Assembly: GCA_016721765.1 (NCBI GenBank)
Contig: JADKHO010000001.1
Location: 1,352,001-1,416,000, forward strand
Source: Bacteroidota bacterium
GTDB taxonomy: Bacteria; Bacteroidota; Bacteroidia; UBA4408
Reading direction: 5' to 3'
Length of the DNA stretch: 64,000 bases
Shown: positions 26,078 through 35,746 of the stretch, piece by piece
How positions within the stretch are numbered: position 1 is the first letter of the stretch
Layout of the letters: every line of letters begins with the position of its first letter
The notes under the pieces: generated by a model
Databases searched by the model: none
What the model saw: the letters and a program-made list of their open reading frames with translations, nothing else
Told to the model about the DNA's origin: nothing
Translations under genes and position numbers: made by a program

Positions 26078-27277
26078 TTAGATTTTGATTCCGATTACAA
26101 GAATGTCATCCGTTTGCTCGGTTTGTTCTTGCCAATTTTCGATAAAATTGCGAAGGTGTGCGCCTTGATCCTCCATTGATTTGGTGTGTATCGAGAGTAA
26201 TTCTTCTTTAAATTTTTTGGTCATGAGTTTTTTGCCAAGTGCATTAAACTGATCGGCATACCCATCGCTGGCGATATACACACAATTATTTTTTCCCAAG
26301 GAAAAAGTATGATTGGTAAACACTTTTTCTACCTCATAACTTAATCCGCCAATAGGAAATTTATTTGCCTTAGTTTCGAGGAGACTATTGTTTTGTATCA
26401 AATAAAGTGGGCGGTTTGCTCCTGCATATTCTACTAAAAACTCATTCGATGATTTTTGATAAAAGCTACAAATAGCAACATCCATTCCATCGCGTGATTG
26501 CGAATCTTGTTGAGTTTGCTTAAGTGAAGTATTGACTTCATCGTTCAATAAATTTAAAATACTTGCCGGTTCAGTGACGCCTTTTTCGTTTACGATTTGA
26601 TTGAGCAATGTATTTCCAATCATGCTCATGAATGCACCCGGAACGCCGTGACCGGTGCAATCTACAGCGGCAATAATACTTTTACCATTTTTGTGCGTAA
26701 ACCAATAAAAATCGCCGCTAACAATATTTCTGGGTTGAAATAAAATGAAGGAATCGGGCAGGTGCCACACAATTTCTTTTTTATCGGGGAGTATGGCTTC
26801 TTGAATACGCTGTGCGTAATTCACGCTATCCATAATTTCGGTATGCTTTTGTTCAATCTCCAGCTTGAGTTGATTAATTCTTTCCTTTTCCTTGTGGATG
26901 GCGGTACTTTGGCTCCACAACTTTTTTACTTTTTCATCTACTTTCGCTTTTTCGGCAGCGAGTTTTTCCTTTTCCAAAAGTAGTTTTTCATTCTCTTCGT
27001 CTACCCGTTTTTTTTCTTTGTAAACGGTTTCACTCATGGCGAAAAACTTTTTATTTTTTTCTTCCAGTTTTTGTTTTTCGGATTCGAGTTGTTGTTTTTC
27101 GGTGGTGTGGGAGCTAACAACTGCGCTAAGTTCAGTGACTTTTGTTTCGAGAGAAGCTTTTTCGGAACTGTGTTTTTCGCTTTGTTTTTTTGCTTTTTGG
27201 GAATGAAAATAGTTGAGCAGCACCATCACCAAAAAAAGTAAAACAAGAGGTAAAAATTGGTTTAGAAGTGCGCTCAT
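26078..27277 (-). CDS. Membrane-anchored coiled-coil PP2C/SpoIIE phosphatase
   Basis: 399 residues: one TM helix (about 7-24), a long charged coiled coil (28-140), then the KRIQEAILP-type linker (QRIQEAILP) and a PP2C/SpoIIE domain (about 175-399) with GDFYWF, VDCTGHGVPGAFMSMIG and VYIASDGYADQFNALGKK. It lacks a periplasmic sensor, unlike the paralogue at 3189, and so is likely controlled by partners through the coiled coil. Its ATG overlaps the stop of the nine-helix membrane protein gene (ATGA), and it is the last gene of the TIR-like/nSTAND module 1. Confidence 0.9.
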   Translation of the reverse strand: MSALLNQFLPLVLLFLVMVLLNYFHSQKAKKQSEKHSSEKASLETKVTELSAVVSSHTTEKQQLESEKQKLEEKNKKFFAMSETVYKEKKRVDEENEKLLLEKEKLAAEKAKVDEKVKKLWSQSTAIHKEKERINQLKLEIEQKHTEIMDSVNYAQRIQEAILPDKKEIVWHLPDSFILFQPRNIVSGDFYWFTHKNGKSIIAAVDCTGHGVPGAFMSMIGNTLLNQIVNEKGVTEPASILNLLNDEVNTSLKQTQQDSQSRDGMDVAICSFYQKSSNEFLVEYAGANRPLYLIQNNSLLETKANKFPIGGLSYEVEKVFTNHTFSLGKNNCVYIASDGYADQFNALGKKLMTKKFKEELLSIHTKSMEDQGAHLRNFIENWQEQTEQTDDILVIGIKI

Positions 27278-28248
27278 GGCTGATTGTTTTGTTGCTGAGC
27301 CGCTTCTCGGTTATTCAAGAAATTTAGATAATTGTCGTAATACACATCTGCTTTTTTGTCGTTCTCAATTCCTTGTTTGGTTATCTGGTTGGATTTTTCC
27401 CAGAGGTGTTGCAAAGCCGGCGGATAAGCAGAAGAATAAATGCCGGGAGCAATTTTGTTTTTAAGTAAAATATAATGCAGGGAGGTTATTGAAAGACAAA
27501 CAAAACTGATGCGAATTGACCAAAAAACACTCTTCCACCAAGCGGCAAGGGCTAGTTTTTTAAACTTCATAAACAGTAAGCAGGTGAGTAGAAAAATATG
27601 AATCGTAAATGAACCATAAACCAAAAGCTTACCTCCCGGCCAATGTTGTGTTAAAAAAAGATAACCTAAAATATTTAAGGAAACAAACAGATGTAGAAAT
27701 AGCCGTGCCAACGTTGAATAGGGAAATTGTTTGATTTCAAAACGCAACATTCTCACAATGTAAATTAGTACAGGTATTATTAAAAGTGCTCCACAAACCG
27801 TAAGCTGTGCAGCGCCTGATAAGTGATATATTTTGTAAAAATTACCAAGGCAAAAAAAGGATAGAAAAAGGGTGAAATAATATTCAATTAATGGTGTTTT
27901 GTTAGTTTGTTTTCGTTCAGTAACAGTAATCCATAAGGGTATGAAAAGAGTAGGCCCGAAAAGCCCTGCAAGTGCCGTAAAAACAAATACCGCTTCCGGC
28001 AAATTAGCCTTATTAAAAAAGGCAAGCAAAAGCAAAAGGGAATATAAAATAAGAAAGCATTCTCTATAAATTGGTTTGTGTCGGATAAAAAGAAATGCAA
28101 TACCGGCAAAACAACAACTAATTAAAAGCAATGAAATCCCGACTAGTTTTAGTCCATAATCATTGTGTGCCCAGTTGGCAAAGAAGCCGAGGATGCAGAG
28201 GCAAAGTAAAAGAATGATTCCATTTTGAATTTTAATTAGACTTTTCAT
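27274..28248 (-). CDS. Nine-helix membrane protein of unknown function
   Basis: 324 residues with about nine TM segments spread from residue 10 to 260 and a hydrophilic C-terminal tail (GIENDKKADVYYDNYLNFLNNREAAQQQ). A TQHWPGGKLLVYGS motif before helix 8 resembles the HWPG turn of several Bacteroidota membrane proteins. No transporter signature is seen. It starts 14 bases after the large nSTAND gene and overlaps the phosphatase start by 4 bases, so it belongs to that operon. Confidence 0.8.
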   Translation of the reverse strand: MKSLIKIQNGIILLLCLCILGFFANWAHNDYGLKLVGISLLLISCCFAGIAFLFIRHKPIYRECFLILYSLLLLLAFFNKANLPEAVFVFTALAGLFGPTLFIPLWITVTERKQTNKTPLIEYYFTLFLSFFCLGNFYKIYHLSGAAQLTVCGALLIIPVLIYIVRMLRFEIKQFPYSTLARLFLHLFVSLNILGYLFLTQHWPGGKLLVYGSFTIHIFLLTCLLFMKFKKLALAAWWKSVFWSIRISFVCLSITSLHYILLKNKIAPGIYSSAYPPALQHLWEKSNQITKQGIENDKKADVYYDNYLNFLNNREAAQQQNNQP

Positions 28249-28262
28249 GTTCTATGGTATTA

Positions 28263-31200
28263 TTAGTCTGAGAATCTATCAAAATGCTCTACTTCGAACT
28301 CGTAATTTTGTGGGATATATGGACCATAATTACTCATTTCATAAAAATCCCAATAGTGCTCCATTATTTTCTTTTCAAAAGTTAATCGCCTTACAAATTC
28401 AGCGTGCAAAATTTCATTATAAAGATCTAATTCATTTACTCTAGAAACATATTCCGGAATATAGGAATAAGCCCTGTAATATGACCCGCTGGCTGCGATT
28501 CCACGAATAAAGTTATTAAGTGCTCTGGGTTTTAACTTATCATCAATATCTTTATAAATATTCATGGAAACATTATATAACGGCTGCCCTCCAATAGCTC
28601 CCAAGGCCCTAAAAAGTTTCATTCCAAATTTTGGTCGCTGCACAATTTCTTTAAATAAGGTATCTAAGTAAATAAAAGTATTTTCTGCTGAGCTTGATTC
28701 CTGCAAGGCGAAGCAAATATCAATAAGGGCATTTCGTTTATCCCAACTAGTTTCAAGACATCGCGTAATTTTAAAGGATGCGGCTTTTTGGTTGTGGATA
28801 GCAAGGTTTTTTGCGAGTTTTATAACCAATTGAGTGTTCACTTCTCCACGCGGTTCTTCTTGTTTTTGAAAATCTTTTGATAGGCGATCAGCTAACTTAG
28901 ATTCATTGTAAATTTTCATTGCTTGTGAAGTATCACCCTCTTCAAAAGCTTTATCTATCCATATTAGATAAACAAAATACCTATTTATTAGATTGTCAGC
29001 AGTTATATTCTTATTAATTTCATTTAGTACTGTATTAAAATATTTATAATTTAGTTGTGGTTGCTGGTATGTATAATTATTGTATTTGTTTAAATTAGCG
29101 TATTGATATATAAACGTTTCGAGTGATTTTAAGTCATCTTCACTTTTATAAAGCGATGTCTTATTCTTTGAAATGAGATAATCAAAAAAGGGAAAGATTT
29201 TAGTTTTTTTAGTAGCACTATAAATATAATAAAGTGGTTTATATCCATTTTTACGAATTACAGTTGGATACAAAAAAGCGGTTGAGTTTGTGATTTTCTC
29301 AGCACTCTTATTCCTTTGTCCGGATTCCTGGTAAAAATTATAATCTTCATTTAAAAATTCTTGTTTAATTTTAGTGTAAAAATTCATTGCGGTATCAAAA
29401 TATTCATTGGCTTTAACGGAATCGTTAGAATAATTTGAGGCGACAATTCCCAAAAACTTATAATGAAGTGCTAAATTCAAATTCAGCTGGTCAATCGATG
29501 TTTCTTTTGAGTTTTTAATATTTTTGAGAACAGCACTCCAGATAAAATCCAAATTGCATTTTTGTGTAACAAGTGGTATTAAATTTATTTGAAAAGGAAA
29601 TCTTTCGTTAAGTATAATATCAATTTCCAATGGGCCATAAAAAATGTTATTCAAAAAAGATTCTAAAAATTGTTCCTTATCAGATCCAGAATAGTTAAAA
29701 TAATTTGTCAAAAAACCATCAAAACCAGAATCTGTCAATTGGTTATATTTAACCAAGTAACAAATAATGTTTCCGATGCTTTGATTCCAGTAATTTTTAT
29801 ATTCACTGTTGTTTTTTGTGAGGCTATCAATACATTTATTAAGATTGTTGTAATCTCCTAGGCTTGCATAAAAATTGGCAAGAATTTGATAACCGCCTTT
29901 ATGAGAAAGGTAGCCATTCCAAACTACTTGTATTTTTTCGGATTTTGGATAAAAGGCATTAAAATTTTTCAATCCTTTTTCTGTAAAGGGAGACAATTTG
30001 TCTAAAAATTTTTCAATCGTTTCAGGTTTGCAATTCGATAACGTAAGGAGCAATTCGGTGCTTTCATTGAATTGCTCTGTATTGATTGTTGATGGATGTT
30101 CAAGTGTTTGAAAAATATATTTTTCTAGGAATTCAACATGGCCCTTTATTACCGTATCAATAAATGCAGATGCACTTTGGTAATTAATGAAGGTGCATAT
30201 TTTTAAAAATACATTTGTTCGTGATACAATTTTAGAAGCTTGTATTCTAGATTTATTTTCTTCTTTGGTAAGCACACTGTCCATGTATCTGACAATACGT
30301 TTAATGAGTGGATTCGCTTCGTTTTTTTCAGATATGTTGAAATTATTAATGAGGAGAAATGTTTCATTGGCTACATCAAAAGCCAGGGTGTCATTCTTAA
30401 GATTATTTAATATTTGCTCGGCACTTCCCGGATGAAGGCGCTCATAATTAACAAGAAATTTGGCCTTTACAATTTCCTTAACTTGATTAGAATGAAGCAG
30501 TGCCAATCCCTTCTCAGAGACGTCGTGAATAACATAGTCATTTTGTTTTCTTTTGAAATCAAAATAATAAAATGTACAAGCAGCAATTAAAAGCAATAAA
30601 CCAAAATAGGCGATTAGTTTATTGGCCCCATACTTTATTACAGTGCGTGTAAAAAATAATTTTCGGGCACTTTTTTTAATGAACTCTTTCGATTGCTCTA
30701 ATAGCACTTCCGCATGAGCTAGTTTTAATTCAAAAGGAATATCTTGTTCATTATATCGCGCAAGCCAGTATTTATTGGAGTTACAGGAAATATACCAGTT
30801 TTCAAAAAAGGTAAGGGAGCCAATTGGGAGCAGGTAACCGGCGTCTTTATCGCTATTAATCCAGCGTTGCAGTTGCTTGTTAAAATCCTGAAAGTTTAAT
30901 AAATTATCGTGTTCCTCCTTTGCCCAAATTTTAAGGATGTCCCAGTTTCTGATGAGGCTCTCGTGGGTAATATCAAGTATGGTGTGCTTATGTGTTTTTA
31001 ACGTATCCGGATCATCGGTGATAAAGGGCTTAATAAATGTGTTGCCTTGTTCTCGGAAAATATCAAGCACTTTTCCAACAATTTTTACATCAATTGCGGG
31101 ATTGTTAATGATGTCACTTATTTCTTGCAAGGTCATTCTGTTCCGAACGGCTCTTGCATCGTCAATTTTAGTTAAACATTTAAATGTGCTTTGGATAATT

Positions 31201-32330
31201 TGTTTAGCGGTTTCGCTATCAATTTTTTCTTCGATGCTTGGATTTTTGACTTTGCATCTCGAAAAGGCAATTTCCAACAATTCATCTGCATGCGCATTTA
31301 GTATATTTTCGAGAGAGGGCTTTAAAAAAAGTTGTTTTTTAAACACCGGCAATTGTTGGAACCATGAATCGAATTTCCCCTTATCTTCTTTCGGCAATTC
31401 TGAAGAAGGCAATCCACCTACCATTGCATAATGAAGTAAGTCCATTTCCTCTTTTCCGTTCCCTGCAATTTTCCAGATTTGATTTAAGGCATGTTGTAAA
31501 ATCGGCAATTGATCATAGCCTTCAGTAATATCAAACAACAAGCGTTGTGATAATCGGCTACTAATTGAATCTCCGTTTAATTGCGCCGGTTCCTCAATTA
31601 CTTGTTGTATTTCACTGCGTTTTAAACGGGGAACAAAAAATTGTGAAAATCCAATGTACTCCGGCAATCCTCTAAACGCAGCACACTGTCCGATATAATC
31701 GGACCGCATCGTACAAATGATATAAATGGGAAGATCTTCGGCAAGCGCAGTTTTTGCAGTTTCAAGTAAAATATTTATTACAGCTTGCGATTCCACCGAA
31801 GCCATACCATTGTTGTAATTTTCACTGTTCGTGAAAAATTCTTCAAACTGATCTGCTATGATTAAAAGATTTGCGGCTTTGCGTTTTAATTGCTTCTTTT
31901 TAGCTTCATCAGCTTGCAGCCAAGCATCACCTTCAGGATGAATATAGAGTTGAGATTTTTTATAAAGATTAACTAAAGATGAAAATCCAAATCCCAACTC
32001 TTTTTTTAACTCATCAACACTTTCGTATTTAAAAAAATTATTGAGTGAACGGGCAAGGTTATCCAAAGGTGTGCGCTCCGGACGAAAATCGGCTACCGCC
32101 CAGCTGTTATATTTCGCTTTAAAAAGTCCTGCTTTTGCTTGTGGAACCACTCCGGCATACACCAGCGATGACTTACCATCTCCGGAAGCACCGGTAAGCA
32201 TCATAAATTTTTTCTTTTCGAAGAGCTCAATTATGGTTTCAATATTGCGCTCCCTTCCTCGAAAGAAAATGGATTCATCATCGTTAAATGGGCGGAGACC
32301 GGGGTAGGGACAAATTCTTTCTTCTTCCAT
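28263..32330 (-). CDS. nSTAND1 NTPase with TM helix and long helical-repeat C-terminus
   Basis: 1355 residues. The start ICPYPGLRPFNDDESIFFRGRE is the nSTAND1 entry motif. Walker A is GASGDGKS (47-54), Walker B LLIIADQFEEFF (155-166), and CTMRSDYIGQC (206-215) a sensor motif. HESLIRNW (456-463) closes the winged-helix part. A single TM helix (about 571-590) follows and then about 760 residues of helical, TPR-like character with no enzyme motif, predicted on the other side of the membrane. STAND NTPases switch by NTP-driven oligomerisation; the C-terminus may sense. Preceded at 4 bases by a TIR-like gene. Paralogue at 35743 shares the first 590 residues but not the tail. Confidence 0.85.
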   Translation of the reverse strand: MEEERICPYPGLRPFNDDESIFFRGRERNIETIIELFEKKKFMMLTGASGDGKSSLVYAGVVPQAKAGLFKAKYNSWAVADFRPERTPLDNLARSLNNFFKYESVDELKKELGFGFSSLVNLYKKSQLYIHPEGDAWLQADEAKKKQLKRKAANLLIIADQFEEFFTNSENYNNGMASVESQAVINILLETAKTALAEDLPIYIICTMRSDYIGQCAAFRGLPEYIGFSQFFVPRLKRSEIQQVIEEPAQLNGDSISSRLSQRLLFDITEGYDQLPILQHALNQIWKIAGNGKEEMDLLHYAMVGGLPSSELPKEDKGKFDSWFQQLPVFKKQLFLKPSLENILNAHADELLEIAFSRCKVKNPSIEEKIDSETAKQIIQSTFKCLTKIDDARAVRNRMTLQEISDIINNPAIDVKIVGKVLDIFREQGNTFIKPFITDDPDTLKTHKHTILDITHESLIRNWDILKIWAKEEHDNLLNFQDFNKQLQRWINSDKDAGYLLPIGSLTFFENWYISCNSNKYWLARYNEQDIPFELKLAHAEVLLEQSKEFIKKSARKLFFTRTVIKYGANKLIAYFGLLLLIAACTFYYFDFKRKQNDYVIHDVSEKGLALLHSNQVKEIVKAKFLVNYERLHPGSAEQILNNLKNDTLAFDVANETFLLINNFNISEKNEANPLIKRIVRYMDSVLTKEENKSRIQASKIVSRTNVFLKICTFINYQSASAFIDTVIKGHVEFLEKYIFQTLEHPSTINTEQFNESTELLLTLSNCKPETIEKFLDKLSPFTEKGLKNFNAFYPKSEKIQVVWNGYLSHKGGYQILANFYASLGDYNNLNKCIDSLTKNNSEYKNYWNQSIGNIICYLVKYNQLTDSGFDGFLTNYFNYSGSDKEQFLESFLNNIFYGPLEIDIILNERFPFQINLIPLVTQKCNLDFIWSAVLKNIKNSKETSIDQLNLNLALHYKFLGIVASNYSNDSVKANEYFDTAMNFYTKIKQEFLNEDYNFYQESGQRNKSAEKITNSTAFLYPTVIRKNGYKPLYYIYSATKKTKIFPFFDYLISKNKTSLYKSEDDLKSLETFIYQYANLNKYNNYTYQQPQLNYKYFNTVLNEINKNITADNLINRYFVYLIWIDKAFEEGDTSQAMKIYNESKLADRLSKDFQKQEEPRGEVNTQLVIKLAKNLAIHNQKAASFKITRCLETSWDKRNALIDICFALQESSSAENTFIYLDTLFKEIVQRPKFGMKLFRALGAIGGQPLYNVSMNIYKDIDDKLKPRALNNFIRGIAASGSYYRAYSYIPEYVSRVNELDLYNEILHAEFVRRLTFEKKIMEHYWDFYEMSNYGPYIPQNYEFEVEHFDRFSD

Positions 32331-32334
32331 ATAA

Positions 32335-33222
32335 CTATGCTGTTAGGCTAATTACCTTATCATACTGCACCTTAATCTCCAGCGGAATTAATTCACCGGC
32401 AACAATTAAAGAAACCACTTTTGGCGCTCTAAATGTTTTATTCATATTCGTGTCGGGATCTTCATCCCCAATTAATAAAATAGGTGTGTGTGATGTTGCC
32501 CCGCCAATTTTTTTCCACACTTGCTGAGCAAAAGGCAATGCCCAATCGGCTGTTTCCTTAAAATAAATAACCGCTAATTTACTTTTTGAGATTTGTTGTT
32601 TACACAATTCTGAATAGTCAATATCGCTATCTTGAATAATGTTCAAATTTTCAACCGGCACAATGTCACTAAGCATATCCATAATTTCTTTGGCTTCGCT
32701 TTCATCGAGTTCATTCGAAACAAGGAAAATGTCCGTATGATTTAAGTTGTAAGCCACCTCCTCCTTCTTTTCCATAATGGAACGAATATCATCAACCAAT
32801 TGAATAGCGGATCCTGAATTGGTGAAAATCATATTTTTGGTGATGTTGTTGCGTACCTCGGTAATAAATGCCAATTGCTGGTTATCGAGATTTAGGATAT
32901 TTGTGGAAGGGGGAAGCCAAATAAATTGTCGAAAATCAGGTTTATTGGACAATGCTTTTTTTGCTTCTTCCAATTGCAGTTTTGCAAGTGAAACTCCATC
33001 ACTCAACACAGGAGCATACTGTGGAAATAAAATATGTACCGAACAATGGGCAAGTGCAATTTGCGAAGTAAGTTCACTTGCATTCGCGCCGACATCAAAT
33101 ATTGCAGCATCAGGAATAGCAGTCATCCCTGCACTTTTAAGCACTTGAGCTAATTCGCTGCGAACGGCTAATTGTTCAGTTCCACATTGCGCCAGAAATA
33201 CATTAATTTCATTGGTGGTCAT
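32335..33222 (-). CDS. DUF4062/TIR-like two-domain protein, module 1
   Basis: 295 residues, cytosolic. Domain 1 (about 5-150) opens INVFLAQCGTEQLAVRSELAQVLKSAGMTAIP, with SVHILFP and a LEEAKKAL helix, as in DUF4062/TIR-like proteins. Domain 2 (about 162-295) opens TDIFLVSNELDESEAKEIMDMLSDI and has SKSKLAVIYFKETADWALPFAQQVWK, which fits the TIR beta-D/alpha-D region; the residue four after Trp227 is Phe231 where catalytic TIRs carry Glu. It ends with RAPKVVSLIVAGELIPLEIK. A near full-length paralogue is at 39927. First gene of an operon with the nSTAND gene (4-base gap). Confidence 0.75.
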   Translation of the reverse strand: MTTNEINVFLAQCGTEQLAVRSELAQVLKSAGMTAIPDAAIFDVGANASELTSQIALAHCSVHILFPQYAPVLSDGVSLAKLQLEEAKKALSNKPDFRQFIWLPPSTNILNLDNQQLAFITEVRNNITKNMIFTNSGSAIQLVDDIRSIMEKKEEVAYNLNHTDIFLVSNELDESEAKEIMDMLSDIVPVENLNIIQDSDIDYSELCKQQISKSKLAVIYFKETADWALPFAQQVWKKIGGATSHTPILLIGDEDPDTNMNKTFRAPKVVSLIVAGELIPLEIKVQYDKVISLTA

Positions 33223-33247
33223 ATCCGTTCAAACGAAAAATTAATTT

Positions 33248-33278
33248 CAAGTATAAGAAATTTGAGGGGAAATGCAAA
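33248..33278 (-). promoter_or_regulatory. Promoter of module 1
   Basis: Minus-strand TTTG (33278-33275), 19 bases, TATACTTG (33255-33248), 25 bases before the ATG of the TIR-like gene. One mismatch in the -7 box. Confidence 0.45.
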
Positions 33279-33392
33279 ATGAAAAAATACCAGTTTAATC
33301 TGGCTTATTTTTATTTTGGTAAAATGGGTGAGAAATATTCGTAGCGAGTGTCTAGTAACAATTTTGGAAAGTATGATAATAGAAAACGGCAA

Positions 33393-34628
33393 TTATAATT
33401 TAATGCGGATTAGAAAAGTTTGTTGGCTATAAAATTTTGGTTTAAGAACGTAAGGAAGCGGAACATATTCAGGCATTGTTCCTTTTTTTCCGACTATGGT
33501 TAATGTTCCATCGTCATTGACAGTTAATGCTAGTGGAAAACAGTTTGTTAGATCTTTAATTTTAGCACTTGTAATTTTACAACCAGCAGCACCCTGCACA
33601 TCCTCCAAATTAAATTGAATAGGGTAAAAAGAAGCGCTGTTTTCTTCAAATAATCCAATAAGTTTTTCTTTTCCATCGGCACCGATTGCAAGGTTACCAC
33701 CCAAGCATTCAATATCAGAGCCCTCTTCCATGTAATTGGATTTAATGGAATTTGATTGTGTATTAATTCGAGTCATAAAAATTCGACTGAAAATTTCACT
33801 CGAATTAATTTTATGATCCCTATTTCCACAAAAGGAAATTGAGTTTTCACCAATTAACAGCTGGCTTTGGATATCTAATAATGCAAATGATTCTGAAGGG
33901 TTAGACCCATCCCCGTTGAAAATTTGCCTAGAATAGGATGTTGAAAAAGCTAGAGCTCCATCGCTTAGGTTTCTATTTTCAATTAATAAATTGGGAACTT
34001 GATCCCTTAAAACAATAAATGATGTGGCATTTAGAAGTGCTAGTCTAACACCGTTTGTACTTAAAAAAAGAACTTGATGCCATATTTCTACGCCAGTATT
34101 ATTCAAATTTAGGAAATGAAGATCGTTCAATTGACGAAACGCTACAATAGTTTGTTGTCCAACAAAAATCACATCAAAAAGAGTAATGGAATCTAAATCA
34201 TTGGGGAGCATAACTTTCTTCTTTAAAAATAGCATTCCGTTTTTGTCATATTTGGATAGTTCCATAAAGTGCTTTGGGACAGTCGGGTTATTTGTATCCT
34301 TTATGGATTCAAAGACACACAACTCAGAAGTCTCATTAAAAGCAAATTTCACAGGGTTTTTTAAATAGGAAAGTTTGTTAGGATTAAATCCATGAAAGCA
34401 GTTTTCCTTGACCCAAGAGGCATCCCCCTCGTTGTTAATACTTTCAATTTTTCCGGTATTGTAATTCACCAGCAAGAAACTTTTATCGGGCGAACTAATA
34501 ATTGCATCGGATGAAAAGCCCAATAATTTAAAATTAGAAATGTTATTTTCAACAGTATCTTCAGACTTTTTGCAACTTGCAAAAAATGCAATTAAAACAC
34601 AAAGTAATAATGGGGTTCTTGATCTCAT
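33393..34628 (-). CDS. Lipoprotein, probably beta-propeller, module 2
   Basis: 411 residues with lipobox FASC (Cys19). The mature part is beta-rich with repeated short strands such as SSPDKSFLLVNYNTGKIESINNEGDASW, FVGQQTIVAFRQLNDLHFLNLNNTGVEIWHQ and SLTVNDDGTLTIVGKKG-like VNDDGTLTIVGKKG, which suggests a propeller of the PQQ-like kind. No family named with confidence. Its ATG overlaps the stop of the barrel-protein gene (ATGA), so it is the last gene of module 2. Confidence 0.78.
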   Translation of the reverse strand: MRSRTPLLLCVLIAFFASCKKSEDTVENNISNFKLLGFSSDAIISSPDKSFLLVNYNTGKIESINNEGDASWVKENCFHGFNPNKLSYLKNPVKFAFNETSELCVFESIKDTNNPTVPKHFMELSKYDKNGMLFLKKKVMLPNDLDSITLFDVIFVGQQTIVAFRQLNDLHFLNLNNTGVEIWHQVLFLSTNGVRLALLNATSFIVLRDQVPNLLIENRNLSDGALAFSTSYSRQIFNGDGSNPSESFALLDIQSQLLIGENSISFCGNRDHKINSSEIFSRIFMTRINTQSNSIKSNYMEEGSDIECLGGNLAIGADGKEKLIGLFEENSASFYPIQFNLEDVQGAAGCKITSAKIKDLTNCFPLALTVNDDGTLTIVGKKGTMPEYVPLPYVLKPKFYSQQTFLIRIKL

Positions 34629-35746
34629 CTAAATTTTGACTTTACATTATAATGTAGAATAAATGCCAAAGAGAGCGATACATCAATTCGACTATAGGTT
34701 ACATCATTGTCAACATAGTAGTAATTGTAAATCAACTCAGTATTTTCATATTTGTTTTCAGAATTAGTTAAATGGGTAGTTGCGTACAAATATTTTACTT
34801 CCAATGAAACCACCACCTGCTTGATTGTAAGACTGGAGCCAACAGCAGCACTTATCCCGTAAATTTTTTTATTTCGCATTTCTTTTACATCAATATTGTT
34901 CCGGGTTAAATTCTTTGTCTCAATAAATTGGGTTTGTATGTTTGTGCTTTGATAGTTTAATTCCACATTAGCCTGTGCTTGCCTCATTTTTGAATAATAT
35001 CCACCTATAGATAAATAGGGACCCGTACCGTTATGCAGAATTGGACTAATATTACGTCCTAGCAATAATTTCGAGTCATCTTTTAAAATATACTTTTTTA
35101 AAGAAAGCCCTAATTCATTATTATAAATAATTTCAGAATACTTTAGATCAAAGTTGTTAATTCCCTTGCGAGTTAACTTTCTATTATATCCAACTTTATT
35201 ATAGGCATAATCAAGGACCAATGCAAAATTGCCTTTAAGGTTTTCCTGAATATAAAATGCGTAGCAATAGCCTTTTATCATTTTGTAAGGGGCATCATAA
35301 TTAGTGGAGTCAAATATTGAATACACTTTTTTTGTTGTAAAAATCGGAAATGTCCGAGCTACTTTTGCTCCAATAGAAGTACCAGGACTCACGGCAATGT
35401 AGCGCATGTTAGTATATAAATCTTCTTGGTATACATGTGGAGCCGGCTGATAATTCGGATAATATTTTATTAGTTTAGTAAATTCTTTATTTGCAGCTAG
35501 AGCGTCTTTCATCTCTAAAAAGGTTTGCCCCTTTAAAATTATCCAATTTTGATCATAAACATCATTGTAAATAGCATGGGGACCATTGAGAATGTTTAAG
35601 GCGTCTTCATATCGACCTTGATTATAAAAATTAAAGGCATCGATATAGTTTTTACCACTCACAATGGTATCCAAATTTTGCGCAATGCCTGTCTCGATTA
35701 AAATTACAAAAAGTAAGACCAGTTGAATCAGCTTCTTCATTTTCAT
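34625..35746 (-). CDS. Exported protein with TPR-like start and outer-membrane-barrel-like C-terminus, module 2
   Basis: 373 residues: signal peptide (ending ETGIAQ), a helical TPR-like part (about 30-105, AFNFYNQGRYEDALNIL, QTFLEMKDALAANKEFTKLIKYYPNYQ), then about 250 residues with alternating amphipathic strands (GYCYAFYIQENLKGNFALVLDYAYNKVGYN, GPYLSIGGYYSKMRQAQANVELNYQ, YSRIDVSLSLAFILHYNVKSKFR) that look like a small outer-membrane barrel ending in an aromatic residue region. Overlaps both neighbours by 4 bases (ATGA), which shows tight coupling to the nSTAND NTPase and the lipoprotein. Confidence 0.78.
   Translation of the reverse strand: MKMKKLIQLVLLFVILIETGIAQNLDTIVSGKNYIDAFNFYNQGRYEDALNILNGPHAIYNDVYDQNWIILKGQTFLEMKDALAANKEFTKLIKYYPNYQPAPHVYQEDLYTNMRYIAVSPGTSIGAKVARTFPIFTTKKVYSIFDSTNYDAPYKMIKGYCYAFYIQENLKGNFALVLDYAYNKVGYNRKLTRKGINNFDLKYSEIIYNNELGLSLKKYILKDDSKLLLGRNISPILHNGTGPYLSIGGYYSKMRQAQANVELNYQSTNIQTQFIETKNLTRNNIDVKEMRNKKIYGISAAVGSSLTIKQVVVSLEVKYLYATTHLTNSENKYENTELIYNYYYVDNDVTYSRIDVSLSLAFILHYNVKSKFR

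Noticed and set aside
30937..31431. Plus-strand ORF of 164 codons inside the nSTAND gene
   Set aside because: It is a shadow of the conserved NTPase frame with low-complexity Ser/Leu composition; no promoter or homology is seen.
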